Source of the DNA: Helopsaltes ochotensis
Lineage: Eukaryota; Chordata; Aves; Passeriformes; Locustellidae
Length of the DNA: 64,000 nt
Assembly: GCA_013400155.1 (NCBI GenBank)
Contig: VXBM01000544.1
Location: forward strand, 236,535-300,534
Direction: 5' to 3'
The position numbers and the translations under genes are program-made. Positions 48,101 to 57,587 of this stretch are shown here, in pieces (the stretch's first letter is position 1; the number at the start of each line of letters is the position of its first letter). The notes under the pieces are model-generated. The model ran no database searches and was not told where the DNA came from. It saw only the letters and a list, made by a program, of their open reading frames with translations.

Positions 48101-51100
48101 TATGCTTCTGTGTATCATCCTGTGACTGTTGATGGTAATTTGATTTTTTTGTTGTTGTTGTTTTTTAAAACTTTCTGGTTTCTCTGGAATGAATGATATT
48201 TACTTGATGTATTTCATTACTCAATTTTTTTTTTCAGGTTTTCCTCTTCCTTCAGCTTCTCCAAGTACCACCTCTTCAACAATTAATGTGGACTTCGATG
48301 CTGTTTTTGGAGGAAAATCTACAGCACCAGAGTACAGGACTGCAAGTGGTAAAAACTGCCTTCTGACTAATTTATATCCTACAGGCAAAAATTGCTTAAC
48401 AATTTAGCATAATTGCTATTGCAGTTGGAAATTTAATACCTTAAGATATTTGCAAGGTGATTACGGGCTGATAAGAGGCAATCAGTTCACTTGGTAGTAG
48501 TTATTTACTTTAAAATGAGCTTTGACTGGTTTCATTCCCTGTGTAATAACTGTTTCCTCTCTCTCTGGGGGAACAAACTTTGACTGTGGCCCACGGGATG
48601 GCTCCTAACGGGTAAGCTCCTGTTCATTTTTCTGTGCTTTCTCTTGGTACGTGGTGGTGGCTTCCCTCTGACTCCAGAGGCACAAAAATGCAGAACTGCT
48701 TGTGTGTGTTCCTTCAAGAATACCTGAGTTAGAAGCTTTCTCTTCTGCATAGCAAAGTGTTGTTGAAGTACAGTTAAAGATTCTTTTAGATCAGTAGATG
48801 CAGTATAGTATTCCATAAAAAATAACGAGTTAATCTATGCTTCTATCAAAATCTTAAATACTTCCATCATGTTGAACTTTTACATATAAATACTCAAATT
48901 AGTGCTCTATAAAGAAAATACCTCCCTGACCTGTGGATGTCGTTTATTAATGCAATGTAACCATTTTGTTAACAGTTGCTTTTATTTGCTTTGTTTAGAT
49001 TTTAACTTTCTAGATGATGTATTGCAACCCACAGTACCACCACAAAATCAAAGAGGCACTGTAGCCAGCCAGCAAAGTGGAAAAATTCTGGCAAATGACC
49101 TTGATTCTTCACTTGCTAACCTAGTAGGAAGTAAGTGTGAAGCTTTTAAAATTAACTTTCCCATTCGTTACTGAAAGCAAAACAAGCTTTTTTTTCCCTC
49201 CCAAATTAAAATGCTTAAGGATTTTGTCTCTTTTTCCCCCACAGATCTTGGCTTTGGAGGAACTCCATCCAAAAAGTAAGTGCATATATGTACTCAGAGT
49301 ATTCTCACAGGACTATTTGATAGTCTCTGGCACTAACATGGCAAGGATCTCATCTCTCAAAACCATCTGAAAGAACTGAGAAGTGCATTGAACAGTGTGT
49401 TTGTGGTCAGTCACCATAACACAGCCAACCTTAACTTTTAAAGTAGCTCACTTCAATTAGTTTTGCAATTGCTGTATTTTTATTGAAGTAATTTTTTTTA
49501 TGAAACACAATAAAAGTTACATCAAACTCCAGTTCATCATTATAGGCACAGTGCAGTACTGGTAGTTCACTTTTAACACAAACAGAGCCACCAGACTTTA
49601 CACTTACTGGAGAAGAGATACATAAGTAATTGCTGAAATTTGGGGTGTTTCTTCATAGATTTCAACTGTGTGCATGAATGAAGGCATGTTTGGGTTTCTA
49701 GCTGTTGCTTCTCCATGAAAACTAACAACGTGGTTTCATTTTTAGATCAGATATGCAGTGGTCTCAGCCTACAGAGAAAAAACTTACTGGTGGAACAAAC
49801 TGGCAAGCAAAAACAAGCACGTCAACCACGTGGAACCCAACTCCCCTACCCACTATTCCACACATGGTAATTTCTGTACTGTGAGATCACTTCATTCCAG
49901 CAATGCTGCTTCTCTGCTTGCTTTAATTTATAAAGAACAGCAAAGGCATTTGATGCAAGGCTGAGGGTAGCAGAGAATGCTTCTAGGATCTCAGGGAATG
50001 AGGTAGAGATTTTAGCATGCTTTATTTCCCCTCTCTGAAAAACTTGTGCATTAAGGACTTAAATCTCAAGTGAAAGGCTGATTACCTGTCTCAGTTCATA
50101 AATTCTTTTGGGATTGAAACAAGTGATTCCAGTCCAGAAAATTCCTGATGTGCATGTTTGAGATGCTCCCGCTCCCCCTCCCACGCACATGTGCACACAA
50201 AAATTCACCTTTAAGAATCCAGAGAATGTGTTTTAAGGGCAAAACTGCTGTTCCTTCCAGTCTTTGCTCCTTTTTCAGTTTTATTATGAAACACTGCTGC
50301 AACCCACCTCATTTTAATAAGGAGGTCAAGCAGCACTTTGGACTTTTGATAATGCTCAACAGCAAATTAATATTTTTAACACAGTACAAAATGCTAAGTG
50401 TATCTTTTATAGTTATTTAAGTGAAGAATTTTCGTTTCTACGAGGGATATTTGTAGGCAACTGACTTCTCTGTGCTTTTAAAAGAGATTTTTAAAGTGTG
50501 TTGTATTCATAATATATTCATAGAAATATGAATCACTTCTAAAATATAGCTGTCTTAGAGGGAAGTAGATGTTCATCTCAGTTATATAGACAACTAGGAT
50601 AATTACCAGTCTTGCTGTGAATTTTGGATTGCTTCTGACTTCATTTTGCAATAAGCGTAGTTTTGTCTCCAATGCCTATTTTCCTTGTCTTACATGACTG
50701 TGCTCGTTCAGAATTAGAGAAGTTGATAACAGTATTAAATCCAGTATTGGACTCAAAACTGAGATGAAAAAATTTGATGAAAGGACACAGTTATGTTGCA
50801 CGTCTGTGTAAGGTTTTTTGAGACCATACAATCTCTTTATCCCCTCTAGGTGCTCTAGAATGTGTTGTTGGAGTGCTGATGCATTTTTCTGTCTGGAACA
50901 CAGATAGTACCTGTTGATCACTTTGGATTTAAAGTTATGTTTTTATCTCATGTATTCATGAGGTCTAAGCATTTGACTGTTTTATGCCAGGTGTCTGGCC
51001 GTGCATTTTCCTGGAACTCCCAGCAATTACTGATGTGAAGATTTAGCTCAGCTATGAGCCAATTTAAAATTTAAAAGCTTTTTCTTCTATGCCCTTCCCT

Positions 51101-52633
51101 AACAGTGGGAGGAGGAAGGAGCATTGCATGCCATGCCCTCTAAAAGCTTCTCACACACCTGTTTGTGCAAGCAATATGCTCAAATCTGGCTAGATGTAGT
51201 AAAAGTTCCAATTTTGCTCTAAGTTGTACAAGCGGTAACTTTCTAAGCATAATAACTGATGTTACTGTCCTTGCACTTTATTCCCCTCAATACTTTAATT
51301 GCTTTAAGAAATGAGCATAGTTAAAAACTGTTATGGTACTGGACTTGAATCCATCCCTTAGTTGGAATTTCCAGCATGAATACCTATTAAATAATTTTCT
51401 ATCTTATCCTTTTGCTATGCCAGAATGGAGTACACTATCCTGGATATGTAAGTCAATTTCTTGTAAATACATTGGTTATTTTTAGTACTGAAAAATACAT
51501 GTTTTTTGAAGTTATATATGTATATGTATTACTAAATATGCATGAGTTTCTCTAAAATTTAAAATTTTCTTCATTAAAGGTACCTGCTCCTATCACATAC
51601 CCATTGACCACACCTCAAGTGCCTGTATATGGAATGGTAAGAACCATCATTGCTTTTGTATTGCTGAAAACTGAGCTGTCTCTACCACTGGGTTTCATGT
51701 CATGAATTATGATGTTCAAACCATCCTGAAAATTAAATGTATTGGCAATAGTGTGTGAAATCTGGTATGTTTCTCACACTGCATTGAAAGGGATGACACT
51801 GAGGTGGATATAGTGGTAGTTTTTAAAAGCTTTGACTTTATTCTCTGTATGTGTGTATATATACATGTTTCTTTTCTACTATACTTAAAATGTAAAAAGA
51901 TGTATCTTGTGAAAGCAGCCTGAATTTTATATAATTGTTTTTGTGGGGTTTTTGTTCTTCTCCCAGGTACCTCCTCAGGTTGGAGCTGCTCCTTTGATGG
52001 CACCCCATTCAATGATGTACACACAGCCTGGTCTAAGGCCAACAAATCCTTTTGCACCTGTTTCTGAAACTCAGGTGAATGGTGCTCTTTATTCTTGTTG
52101 ACATTGACACTTCAGCCTTGGCAAACACACCCCAGTGCTTCATGGAAGGCTGCTGGTGTGTTTCTGCATGTGAAACTGAGGCATTCCTCAGTCCAGGGCA
52201 GCAGCTTCTGCTGGGGAAGAGGCAAATTCAGATGATGGAATTGCAGGAAGCAAGGAAGAAAGCAAAAATCAGGTTTTTACCTCTCAGTTTCAATATTAAG
52301 CAAACAGGAGTGGTGAAGGAATGGAGGTTTTAGTCTCCCCATGACATTAGCTGGATACTTGGTTTGGTCATGCTGACCAGACCGGGGTTGGAAGCTTCTT
52401 GAAGGATCAGGTGGTGTGGGAGTGAAAAAGGCATGAAACTGCACTCCTGTCATCCAAATAACATTGCTCTTAATATTCTCTGGGGTTTTTTTTTAAAGTG
52501 CCAAAGCCTATAGACTTAACTTATAAGTAACAAGGCAGCTAAATAGATTCTTTATTCTAAAACAGTGGGAAACCATTTTTTATGTAAGTGGCATTAATAT
52601 GTAATCTTTGTTTCACAGATACAGTTCATGTAG
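29993..52633 (+). CDS. PICALM/AP180-family clathrin assembly protein, probable third paralogue (complete, 22 exons)
   Basis: Endocytic adaptor: an N-terminal ANTH domain binds PI(4,5)P2 and R-SNAREs, and the disordered C-terminal half recruits clathrin, AP-2 and EH-domain proteins. The 22 exons listed separately have AG/GT borders and matching phases, and join without a stop to 687 residues from the ATG at 29996 (688 from 29993). ANTH (about 1-285) shows the lipid-binding set K28, K38, K40, H41 in KATTHEVMGPKKKH. Next come a helical QALEEEQVRLQALKEQRL region and DLF/DIF-type motifs (DLFATPA, DLFDLQPAF, LDIFDMKP). The DLDSSLANLVGNLG and EKKLTGGTNWQ blocks are shared by CALM and AP180. The end is NPF plus TQIQFM. 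The QIQFM end and overall size are PICALM-like, while ANTH positions such as SITDRIAAAQ, KALITTHH and GDIPDLTQ lean to SNAP91. The neighbours are GAB3 and VBP1, not those of human PICALM or SNAP91, so I infer a separate paralogue. It could still be annotated simply as PICALM-like. Confidence 0.95.
30126..36564 (+). other. CALM-like intron 1
   Basis: A 6.4 kb, AT-rich intron. It holds a perfect 10-bp hairpin with a GAAA loop (30701-30724), a short GT run near 30885 and a T/A-rich low-complexity stretch at 33985-34031. No coding exon or RNA gene recognised. Confidence 0.75.
36565..36707 (+). CDS. CALM-like exon 2 (ANTH)
   Basis: Acceptor aatttag, donor AATGAG|gtaaga. It completes Tyr-Leu-Ile-Gln after the lipid site, then encodes NVNIPQLADTLFERT and SSWVVVFKALITTHHLM, core ANTH helices. 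Residues 44-91. Confidence 0.97.
37902..37977 (+). CDS. CALM-like exon 3 (ANTH)
   Basis: Acceptor caacag, donor GCAGG|gtaagg. It encodes RFIQYLASRNTLFNLNNYLD and KSAMQ, the most conserved ANTH helix of the family. Residues 92-117. Confidence 0.97.
38789..38891 (+). CDS. CALM-like exon 4 (ANTH)
   Basis: Acceptor cttttag, donor AGAGG|gtaagg. It encodes GYDMSTFIRRYSRYLNEKAL followed by SYRLVAVDFTKMKRG. Residues 117-151. Confidence 0.97.
39082..39175 (+). CDS. CALM-like exon 5 (ANTH)
   Basis: Acceptor ctctgtag, donor TTTGAT|gtaagt. It encodes IDGVMRTMNPEKLLKTLPII and QNQLDALLDFD. The Leu in KTLPII differs from the KTVPII of PICALM and the KSMPIL of AP180. Residues 151-182. Confidence 0.97.
39280..39391 (+). 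CDS. CALM-like exon 6 (ANTH)
   Basis: Acceptor tacacag, donor TTTTAG|gtatgt. It encodes NELTNGVINAAFMLLFKDSI and RLFAAYNEGIINLL, nearly identical to PICALM. Residues 183-220. Confidence 0.97.
40409..40515 (+). CDS. CALM-like exon 7 (ANTH)
   Basis: Acceptor tcctcag, donor GCAGAG|gtaaat. It encodes the block from RYFDMKKNQCKEGLDIYKKF to SEFLKVAE. The Arg at the start stands where PICALM has Lys (EKYFDMKK). Residues 220-255. Confidence 0.96.
41084..41098. other. Assembly gap, 15 N, followed by a T28 run
   Basis: A short gap placed directly before 28 consecutive T (41099-41126). The homopolymer is the likely cause, and the true length of the T tract is unknown. The tract serves as the polypyrimidine tract of exon 8. 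Confidence 0.97.
41137..41178 (+). CDS. CALM-like exon 8 (42 nt)
   Basis: Acceptor aacccag after the T28 run, donor ACTCAG|gtcagt. It encodes QVGIDQGDIPDLTQ, the end of the ANTH fold. It is 14 codons in frame, so skipping would not shift the frame. Residues 256-269. Confidence 0.95.
41273..41447. repeat. Cluster of three serial inverted repeats
   Basis: (1) 41273-41283 pairs with 41287-41297, 11 of 11 bp, loop 3. (2) 41338-41348 pairs with 41374-41384, 11 of 11 bp, loop 25. (3) 41387-41414 pairs with 41420-41447, 27 of 28 bp, loop 5. All were read base by base. They do not overlap and use unrelated arm sequences. Confidence 0.9.
43001..43100 (+). repeat. G/T-rich strand-asymmetric tract
   Basis: Starts as ggtaaaggtaaaggt and becomes ggtttggtttgatttggttt and similar units with almost no C or A for about 80 bases. 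Low-complexity sequence within intron 8. Confidence 0.75.
44232..44317 (+). CDS. CALM-like exon 9
   Basis: Acceptor attgtag, donor AGCAG|gtgagc. It encodes APSSLLEALEQHLASVEGKK, then TKEVSAAS. The APSSL.(E/D).LEQHL block sits at the ANTH-to-linker boundary in both CALM and AP180. Residues 270-298. Confidence 0.96.
45369..45492 (+). CDS. CALM-like exon 10
   Basis: Acceptor ctttttag, donor CTTAAG|gtagga. It encodes RASALSSAVSTLANTGMSFS, then RMDEKEKQQALEEEQVRLQA. PICALM has ASRATTLSNAVSSLASTGLS at the same place and AP180 lacks this stretch, so it supports PICALM rather than SNAP91. Residues 298-339. Confidence 0.96.
46139..46275 (+). CDS. CALM-like exon 11
   Basis: Acceptor ctgtcag, donor AACAG|gtgaga. 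EQRLREISVVSN opens a Ser/Thr-rich disordered stretch ending VAVDLFATPAPTTN, with a DLF clathrin/AP-2-type motif. Residues 340-385. Confidence 0.94.
46558..46661 (+). CDS. CALM-like exon 12
   Basis: Acceptor tattcag, donor GGGGAG|gtgagc. It encodes MPNLSSDLFDLQPAFVPTVQ then STPAISTSASSAWG, with a DLFDLQPAF motif (compare DLLDLQPTF in PICALM). Residues 385-420. Confidence 0.94.
47478..47624 (+). CDS. CALM-like exon 13
   Basis: Acceptor ctgaaag (AAG type) after a C/T-rich run, donor AGTG|gtaaaa. The 49-codon cassette includes PPHLDIFDMKPVEEAVKSAT and FSSKQTMELFSG. It lengthens the linker relative to the common PICALM isoform and is a multiple of three, so it may be alternatively spliced. Residues 420-469. 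Confidence 0.85.
48075..48134 (+). CDS. CALM-like exon 14 (60 nt)
   Basis: Acceptor tttttgcaaag, donor GATG|gtaatt. It encodes DDFSGHKPTYASVYHPVTVD. It is flanked by phase-1 introns and a multiple of three, so a cassette exon is possible. Residues 469-489. Confidence 0.8.
48238..48348 (+). CDS. CALM-like exon 15
   Basis: Acceptor ttttttttcag, donor AAGTG|gtaaaa. It encodes GFPLPSASPSTTSSTINVDF and DAVFGGKSTAPEYRTAS. The NVDF(D/E)(A/S)VFG block aligns with PICALM. Residues 489-526. Confidence 0.94.
48999..49130 (+). CDS. CALM-like exon 16
   Basis: Acceptor ttgtttag, donor AGGAA|gtaagt. It encodes DFNFLDDVLQPTVPPQNQRG to NDLDSSLANLVG. The last block is the family-wide DLDSSLANLVG signature. 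Residues 526-570. Confidence 0.95.
49245..49275 (+). CDS. CALM-like exon 17 (31 nt micro-exon)
   Basis: Acceptor ccccacag, donor AAAAA|gtaagt. It encodes (N)LGFGGTPSK(K), the counterpart of NLGIGNGTTKN in PICALM. Phases 1 in and 2 out match its neighbours. Confidence 0.9.
49746..49866 (+). CDS. CALM-like exon 18
   Basis: Acceptor tttttag, donor CACATG|gtaatt. It encodes SDMQWSQPTEKKLTGGTNWQ and AKTSTSTTWNPTPLPTIPHM. The EKKLTGG.NWQ block is shared by PICALM and SNAP91. Residues 580-620. Confidence 0.95.
51424..51447 (+). CDS. CALM-like exon 19 (24 nt micro-exon)
   Basis: Acceptor atgccag, donor GGATAT|gtaagt. It encodes NGVHYPGY, matching NGMHFPQY of PICALM. It is eight codons in frame; the homology is the main support for so short an exon. 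Residues 621-628. Confidence 0.88.
51580..51636 (+). CDS. CALM-like exon 20 (57 nt)
   Basis: Acceptor cattaaag (AAG type), donor GGAATG|gtaaga. It encodes VPAPITYPLTTPQVPVYGM, corresponding to PPVMAYPATTPTGMIGYGI of PICALM. Residues 629-647. Confidence 0.9.
51967..52074 (+). CDS. CALM-like exon 21 (NPF motif)
   Basis: Acceptor tctcccag, donor ACTCAG|gtgaat. It encodes VPPQVGAAPLMAPHSMMYTQ then PGLRPTNPFAPVSETQ. The NPF tripeptide is the EH-domain ligand also present in PICALM. Residues 648-683. Confidence 0.95.
52619..52633 (+). CDS. CALM-like exon 22 (last four codons and stop)
   Basis: Acceptor tttcacag. It encodes IQFM followed by TAG (52631-52633). The protein end QIQFM is the same as that of PICALM, which makes this tiny terminal coding exon convincing. 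Confidence 0.93.
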   Translation: MQFM

Positions 52634-55600
52634 AGCCACCAAAGCAACAAGATGTGAGAACAACCAAATACTGGTAAAAAAAATGAAAAGACTGAATTTC
52701 AATCTTTCCATGATGTATTCCTGAACAGGGCAACTGTTTATTCCCTGTATAATACAATATTATTTTGAACTGCAATGCTTTAGAGATTCTTGTTTATAAC
52801 AGTCACTGCAGTGTGAAGTCATGTTTGTTTCCTCATTTTTTTTTTAAACTGCTCAGCAGAAAACTGTTTTTATTGAGGTTGACTCAGAAGCTGCAAGCTG
52901 GATGATCATGTTCAAAATCAAGGAGAAGGTTACATGATTGCTCTACAACCTTAGTCATCAGTGGATTACCTTAGGAATTGACTGAGAATGTCAAAGCTAT
53001 TTATTTTATTCATAAATTCTGTGGCTGTTGTAACCAAGACACAACACGAAATCAAGTTGAGCAATAAAATTTTTATGTGCTCTAATAAATACTCTGATAG
53101 AGCAATGCTTGCATTATCATCAGGCCAACGTCGTGTGAAATCAGACAGCTTTTTCACATCAGAATAGCTTGTAGTAATTTGCAGACTTCACAATGTGAAT
53201 TTGAAATGCTGTGAATCAACAAGACACATATTCCATAGATAGCTACAGTAAAAATCATAAATTGCTCCACTGCTATGTCAGTATTACAGAACTAAGTAAA
53301 AAGAGCAAGGCTGCAAGTCTGTGATGGAGCAGGGGAAATGAGTTCCAGAGCCACGGGCTCAGGGGAGAGCAGCCTTGGGAGCCAGGGTTTGTCAGTGCCA
53401 CAACCACAGGAGCAGTCTGAGTCTTGTTCATAACTGCACTAAAGGCAAGAGAGACAATTCTTCCTTCTCAAGTCCATTAGCTCAAAAGACTCAAACCTTG
53501 CAATCATGCTGACACTTGTGAACTGGCAACTATTTTGAAATTATCCAGCTGTAGAGAGAATAGCTTGTGCTTCTTTTTTTGAAATGAGAACCTAGTTGTA
53601 AACCATATAAAAATAATTATTTTTAAATGTGTAAATACGTGTAAACTTTTAGATAGTTGTTTCTTTGATGCTGCAGTAATCTTTTTCTTCTGTAGTATTT
53701 TCAAGGTAAAAATGCTATATTAAGAAATCCAGATTGTTTTTGAGAGGAAATTGTTTAAAGTCAACTAATTTATGAAGTACTGCTGTTCACAATGGGTCAG
53801 ATGTGTACAGACTTCTGGAACATATTTTGTACTTAAGAATCTTCCTCCAGAACTGAAATTGGCTATGAAAATGCCTTATCTTGTATTTTTCACTCTCTGA
53901 TAAAAAGTGATAGTATTAAAAAAACCCAATAGTTATAATTAAGCAGATAGAAGTGGGAACAACCTTTCCTCCAGAAGTTTTGTGGCAAAATGCAATGAAA
54001 AACTCTCCTTTAAAATTACTTCTAATGATGATGAATATTAAAGCTGAGTTTTCTATTGTTACAATAAATAGACCTCCAGCATAGTATCTTTTATCCTTTG
54101 GAGAGTCTGTAATTGCAGAAATCTCTCACTCACCATTTAAAGCAGATAGGCCTGAGAATCTTGTCAAACTCTCCTGTAGAGAACTTCTAAATTAAGCACA
54201 TTCCTCAGAGTGAGAACAACCCTTCTGTTTTTCCAAATGCTCAATTCTGTCCAAAGAGTGCAAAAGTGGTATTTTTTAACCCCATGGTAAATATTCTGCC
54301 CAATGAATCAATACAAAAGAAACAAAATAAAACTCTTCTCCCCAACCCTTGAAATTAGTAACTGCTAATTTCCTGGAAAACGAAACCTTGCAGAAATTTA
54401 CAACTCTGTATATTGATGTATATTGATTTTGAAAGCATTTGGACCAGTACGTGGTAGTTTAATGTTCAAGTGTGAATTACAAAGGGCTTCAAGCTTTAAT
54501 CCACCTTCCTTGGGTTGAACAATTGTACAGTTTTAAGCCAATGAGTTCTTCAGTGCCTATAGTTGCCCTCCACGTGATGAGGGAATAGATGCCATTTAGA
54601 ATGGGTCGTTGTGTTGAGGGGACTGTTCATTTAAGAAACAGCCAATTCCATGGATTCATTCAACAATCAAAAGTCTTGTGTTCAAATTAGATCAGTCCAT
54701 GCAGTTACAAATGTCTGGGCATTAATGGCAGAAGTGAGAGTGCTACAAGCAGGCAGTTCCTAGCACTGTAAGCTGTTAGGTCTCTTTCTTATACTCAGTT
54801 GTATAAGTAATAACACATTATTTTAATAAAATATGCAAATAAATGCCTGGCAAGCAGTATATATCTGTTATAACTTTGTTTCAGAGCATTCTGAATATCT
54901 GGACTATACCTGGCTCAGAAATGGATTTAGTACTGGATAATAGCTTGCACTACTCGTGATTTGCTCTGGATCTTTTCATGGTTCTTTTGGTCTGCTTTCT
55001 TGTAGCAAAGCTGTCTGATACCAATTTATTAGTACTTAAAAAGGAGAAACAGCCACAAGTATGTTTTAAAAACTTTATAACCTCCCTTCTTTTGCTGCTT
55101 TGAAGCACAGCTTTCAGCTCGATCCTTGTGAAGCGAAGATCGCTTTGCAGCTTCTCTCTGCACACACGTGCACAGGACTGGGCTTTGCCCACCTCCTCCT
55201 TGGAGGAGCACATAAAACAGCAGAGTATGCGTTTAAATAACATACATGAGGAGTGAAAACCAAGGACTTAGCATGCTGGCAGGATTTTTATGGCTATTCT
55301 CCACAAAAAACCCACTTGGAACACCGAGGTTGTTCTTGAGGGTGACCGTCCCAGCCCGCAGGAGCTGCGAGCAGTGGCTGTGATGGGGGAAGAGAGATGT
55401 ACATAAACGTGACTTTCCTTCCAGCTGGGATCAGAATCATGCTCTGAATACTTCAGGAAGCTGATAACTGAGGTGTCTCTCCGTGTTGGTGTGAGCCAGG
55501 AGGAGGACTTGGACGTGTGCTGTACACTTTGCATTATTGTACTGCAATGGGTCACCTGAGCCTCGCTGCTGGGACTTGCTGCTGCCCCAGGCAGGCTGCC

Positions 55601-56858
55601 ATGGAATATGCCATAGGATGGCTTCTGGAAAGGTGGATTGTGTGAGGCCTCTTGGACTTGAACGTGTACCTCTTAAATAACTGGGGTTTTCTAATGTTCT
55701 CTAGGTATAGTTTGACTTTGCCTCCAAGAAGTTACTGATTTATTTTTTTTTTTAATAAATTTTGGACATGTGTACTAGAAAAATCTCTGTTCTGTGCACA
55801 TAGTGGTGGAATATTTGTAGGTAAAATAACAAATGGACTTTTGTTTAAGAAAAAAAAACAAAAAACCAACAGCAAAAACCACAGACACAAAAGTACCAAC
55901 AATAAAACTTCTGACTACCAGATTGAATACAGGGTGTATCTATCCCCAGCTGGATATTTTGATGTGTGACAGGGAATGGGGAGGGGGGGTTACAATTAGA
56001 TTAGTATGCACTGTGGATCGGTGCTGAATTTGTACATAAAAAGGAGAACTTTGTTCGGGGTAGTTTGTATTGTAAGGATAACATCTAAAGGCACTGTATC
56101 AGTCGTTTATTTCCATTGAAAAGATTATATTTTTGAGCAATGGAAACTGTACATGTTATCATTTATACGTTACTGATAGCTAGGACTATAGAGAACTTGT
56201 TGCTATGACTCTGAAGATGTATCTGACTTGTCATTGATCTGTCCATTGCTGCATCACGCTGCAGATTTCTCATGATCGTTTATTTAAAGAGATTGTAGTA
56301 ACTGGTACAGTTACAACAGGAATTGTAACGTCAGATCTTTCAGTATATCTCAGATGTGTATCCTTGTGATTGAGCTTAATCCTTTACCAAATGTTTGGCT
56401 GGAATCTCATCTTGGAGCAATGACAAAATAGGTGCTGGAAAAGATTTCCCTCACCCCAACCCACACTTTATTTATTTAATAGGTCTTGTTTTGTATGTTA
56501 TGTTTTCCCCCATAACAGGTTTGTGCCTTTTATTGGATATTTATTTAAAAGGAGCTATGAGAATTTAGGTTGCTTTTTTTCAGATGTATTCTTGTACAGC
56601 TGTTCCTTTATGTGAGTTCCTTCATTTTATAAGAATACAGAATGTGTGGAAACTATACTAGCCACAAACTGGAAAAAAAAAATCTAAGGATTTATGTTCT
56701 ATGAATAATTTTTTTAAAAATAAGCCTAAGCACAAGACTGGCTGTGTTGATATTTTAATTGTGGAACTTCACAATTTGTTAATATGCAAATTGTTCATTT
56801 TTTAAAAAACTGCTCATATCCACCTATTTGATGAAACAAGTTTTGGAAAAAAAATAAA
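52634..56858 (+). other. Probable 3' UTR of the CALM-like gene
   Basis: AT-rich, no credible open frame. Canonical AATAAA hexamers at 53063, 53084, 54063, 55754 and 56853 suggest alternative ends. The distal one is followed by a gtgtgtgtatgtg GT-rich element, the normal downstream sequence. The unit ends about 370 bases before the VBP1 promoter boxes. Confidence 0.65.
56853..56858 (+). promoter_or_regulatory. Distal polyadenylation signal of the CALM-like gene
   Basis: AATAAA within an A-rich run, followed 15-30 bases later by a GT-rich element (ggtgtgtgtatgtg). This is the best-supported transcript end in the stretch after the stop codon. The proximal hexamers at 53063-53089 may give a short UTR. 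Confidence 0.65.
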
Positions 56859-57121
56859 CTTTGGCATATGCACGGTGTGTGTATGTGATCATTTTTTGTG
56901 TTCTTAAGGCTTTCGATAATGCTGATAAGCCATGGCTGACTTAGGGTGCTTAATTGGCTTGTTCCTGTTCGTCCTTGGAGAAGAGAAGGCTCCGGGGAGA
57001 CTGAGAGTACAACTGTACTTCGTTTTCATACAACTGTATTTTAGTTTCTTTAGGTTTCAGCGATCTCTTTTGGGATCAGTTGGGAGCTTGGATTATTGAG
57101 TAGTTCATTCGCGTTCTGTTC

Positions 57122-57262
57122 CCCTCGCACCGGAGCCCTCCCTTCCGGCCCCGCCCACCTCATCCGCATGGACCAATGGGCGGTGCCCGGGGCTGCCATG
57201 GCCCCGCCCACCCCGTCTCCCGTCCCTCTCGGCGTGACGTAATGCCGCACGGCCCCGCCCAG
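57122..57262 (+). promoter_or_regulatory. VBP1: VBP1 CpG-island promoter boxes
   Basis: The block has three CCCCGCCC GC boxes (57149-57156, 57202-57209, 57253-57260), a CCAAT box (57173-57177) and a CRE-like TGACGTAA (57235-57242). It is a TATA-less housekeeping promoter architecture immediately before the gap where exon 1 is expected. Assignment to VBP1 is by position. Confidence 0.7.
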
Positions 57263-57587
57263 NNNNNNNNNNNNNNNNNNNNNNNNNNNNNNNNNNNNNN
57301 NNNNNNNNNNNNNNNNNNNNNNNNNNNNNNNNNNNNNNNNNNNNNNNNNNNNNNNNNNNNNNNNNNNNNNNNNNNNNNNNNNNNNNNNNNNNNNNNNNNN
57401 NNNNNNNNNNNNNNNNNNNNNNNNNNNNNNNNNNNNNNNNNNNNNNNNNNNNNNNNNNNNNNNNNNNNNNNNNNNNNNNNNNNNNNNNNNNNNNNNNNNN
57501 NNNNNNNNNNNNNNNNNNNNNNNNNNNNNNNNNNNNNNNNNNNNNNNNNNNNNNNNNNNNNNNNNNNNNNNNNNNNNNNNNNNNNNN
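57263..57587. other. Assembly gap, 325 N
   Basis: Unresolved bases in the GC-rich island. VBP1 exon 1 (in human about 31 codons ending ...GIPEAVFV) is not found on either side and is probably within it. Confidence 0.99.

Noticed and set aside
29993..52633. Calling the middle gene SNAP91 (AP180)
   Set aside because: The long Ala/Pro/Thr-rich AP180 middle region is missing, the exon 10 block is of PICALM type and the end is QIQFM rather than the AP180 DLNIKDFL tail.
29993..52633. Calling the middle gene PICALM itself
   Set aside because: Too many ANTH and linker differences from a protein otherwise nearly invariant in vertebrates, and the neighbours are GAB3 and VBP1. Kept as a family call only, since a genome search was not possible.
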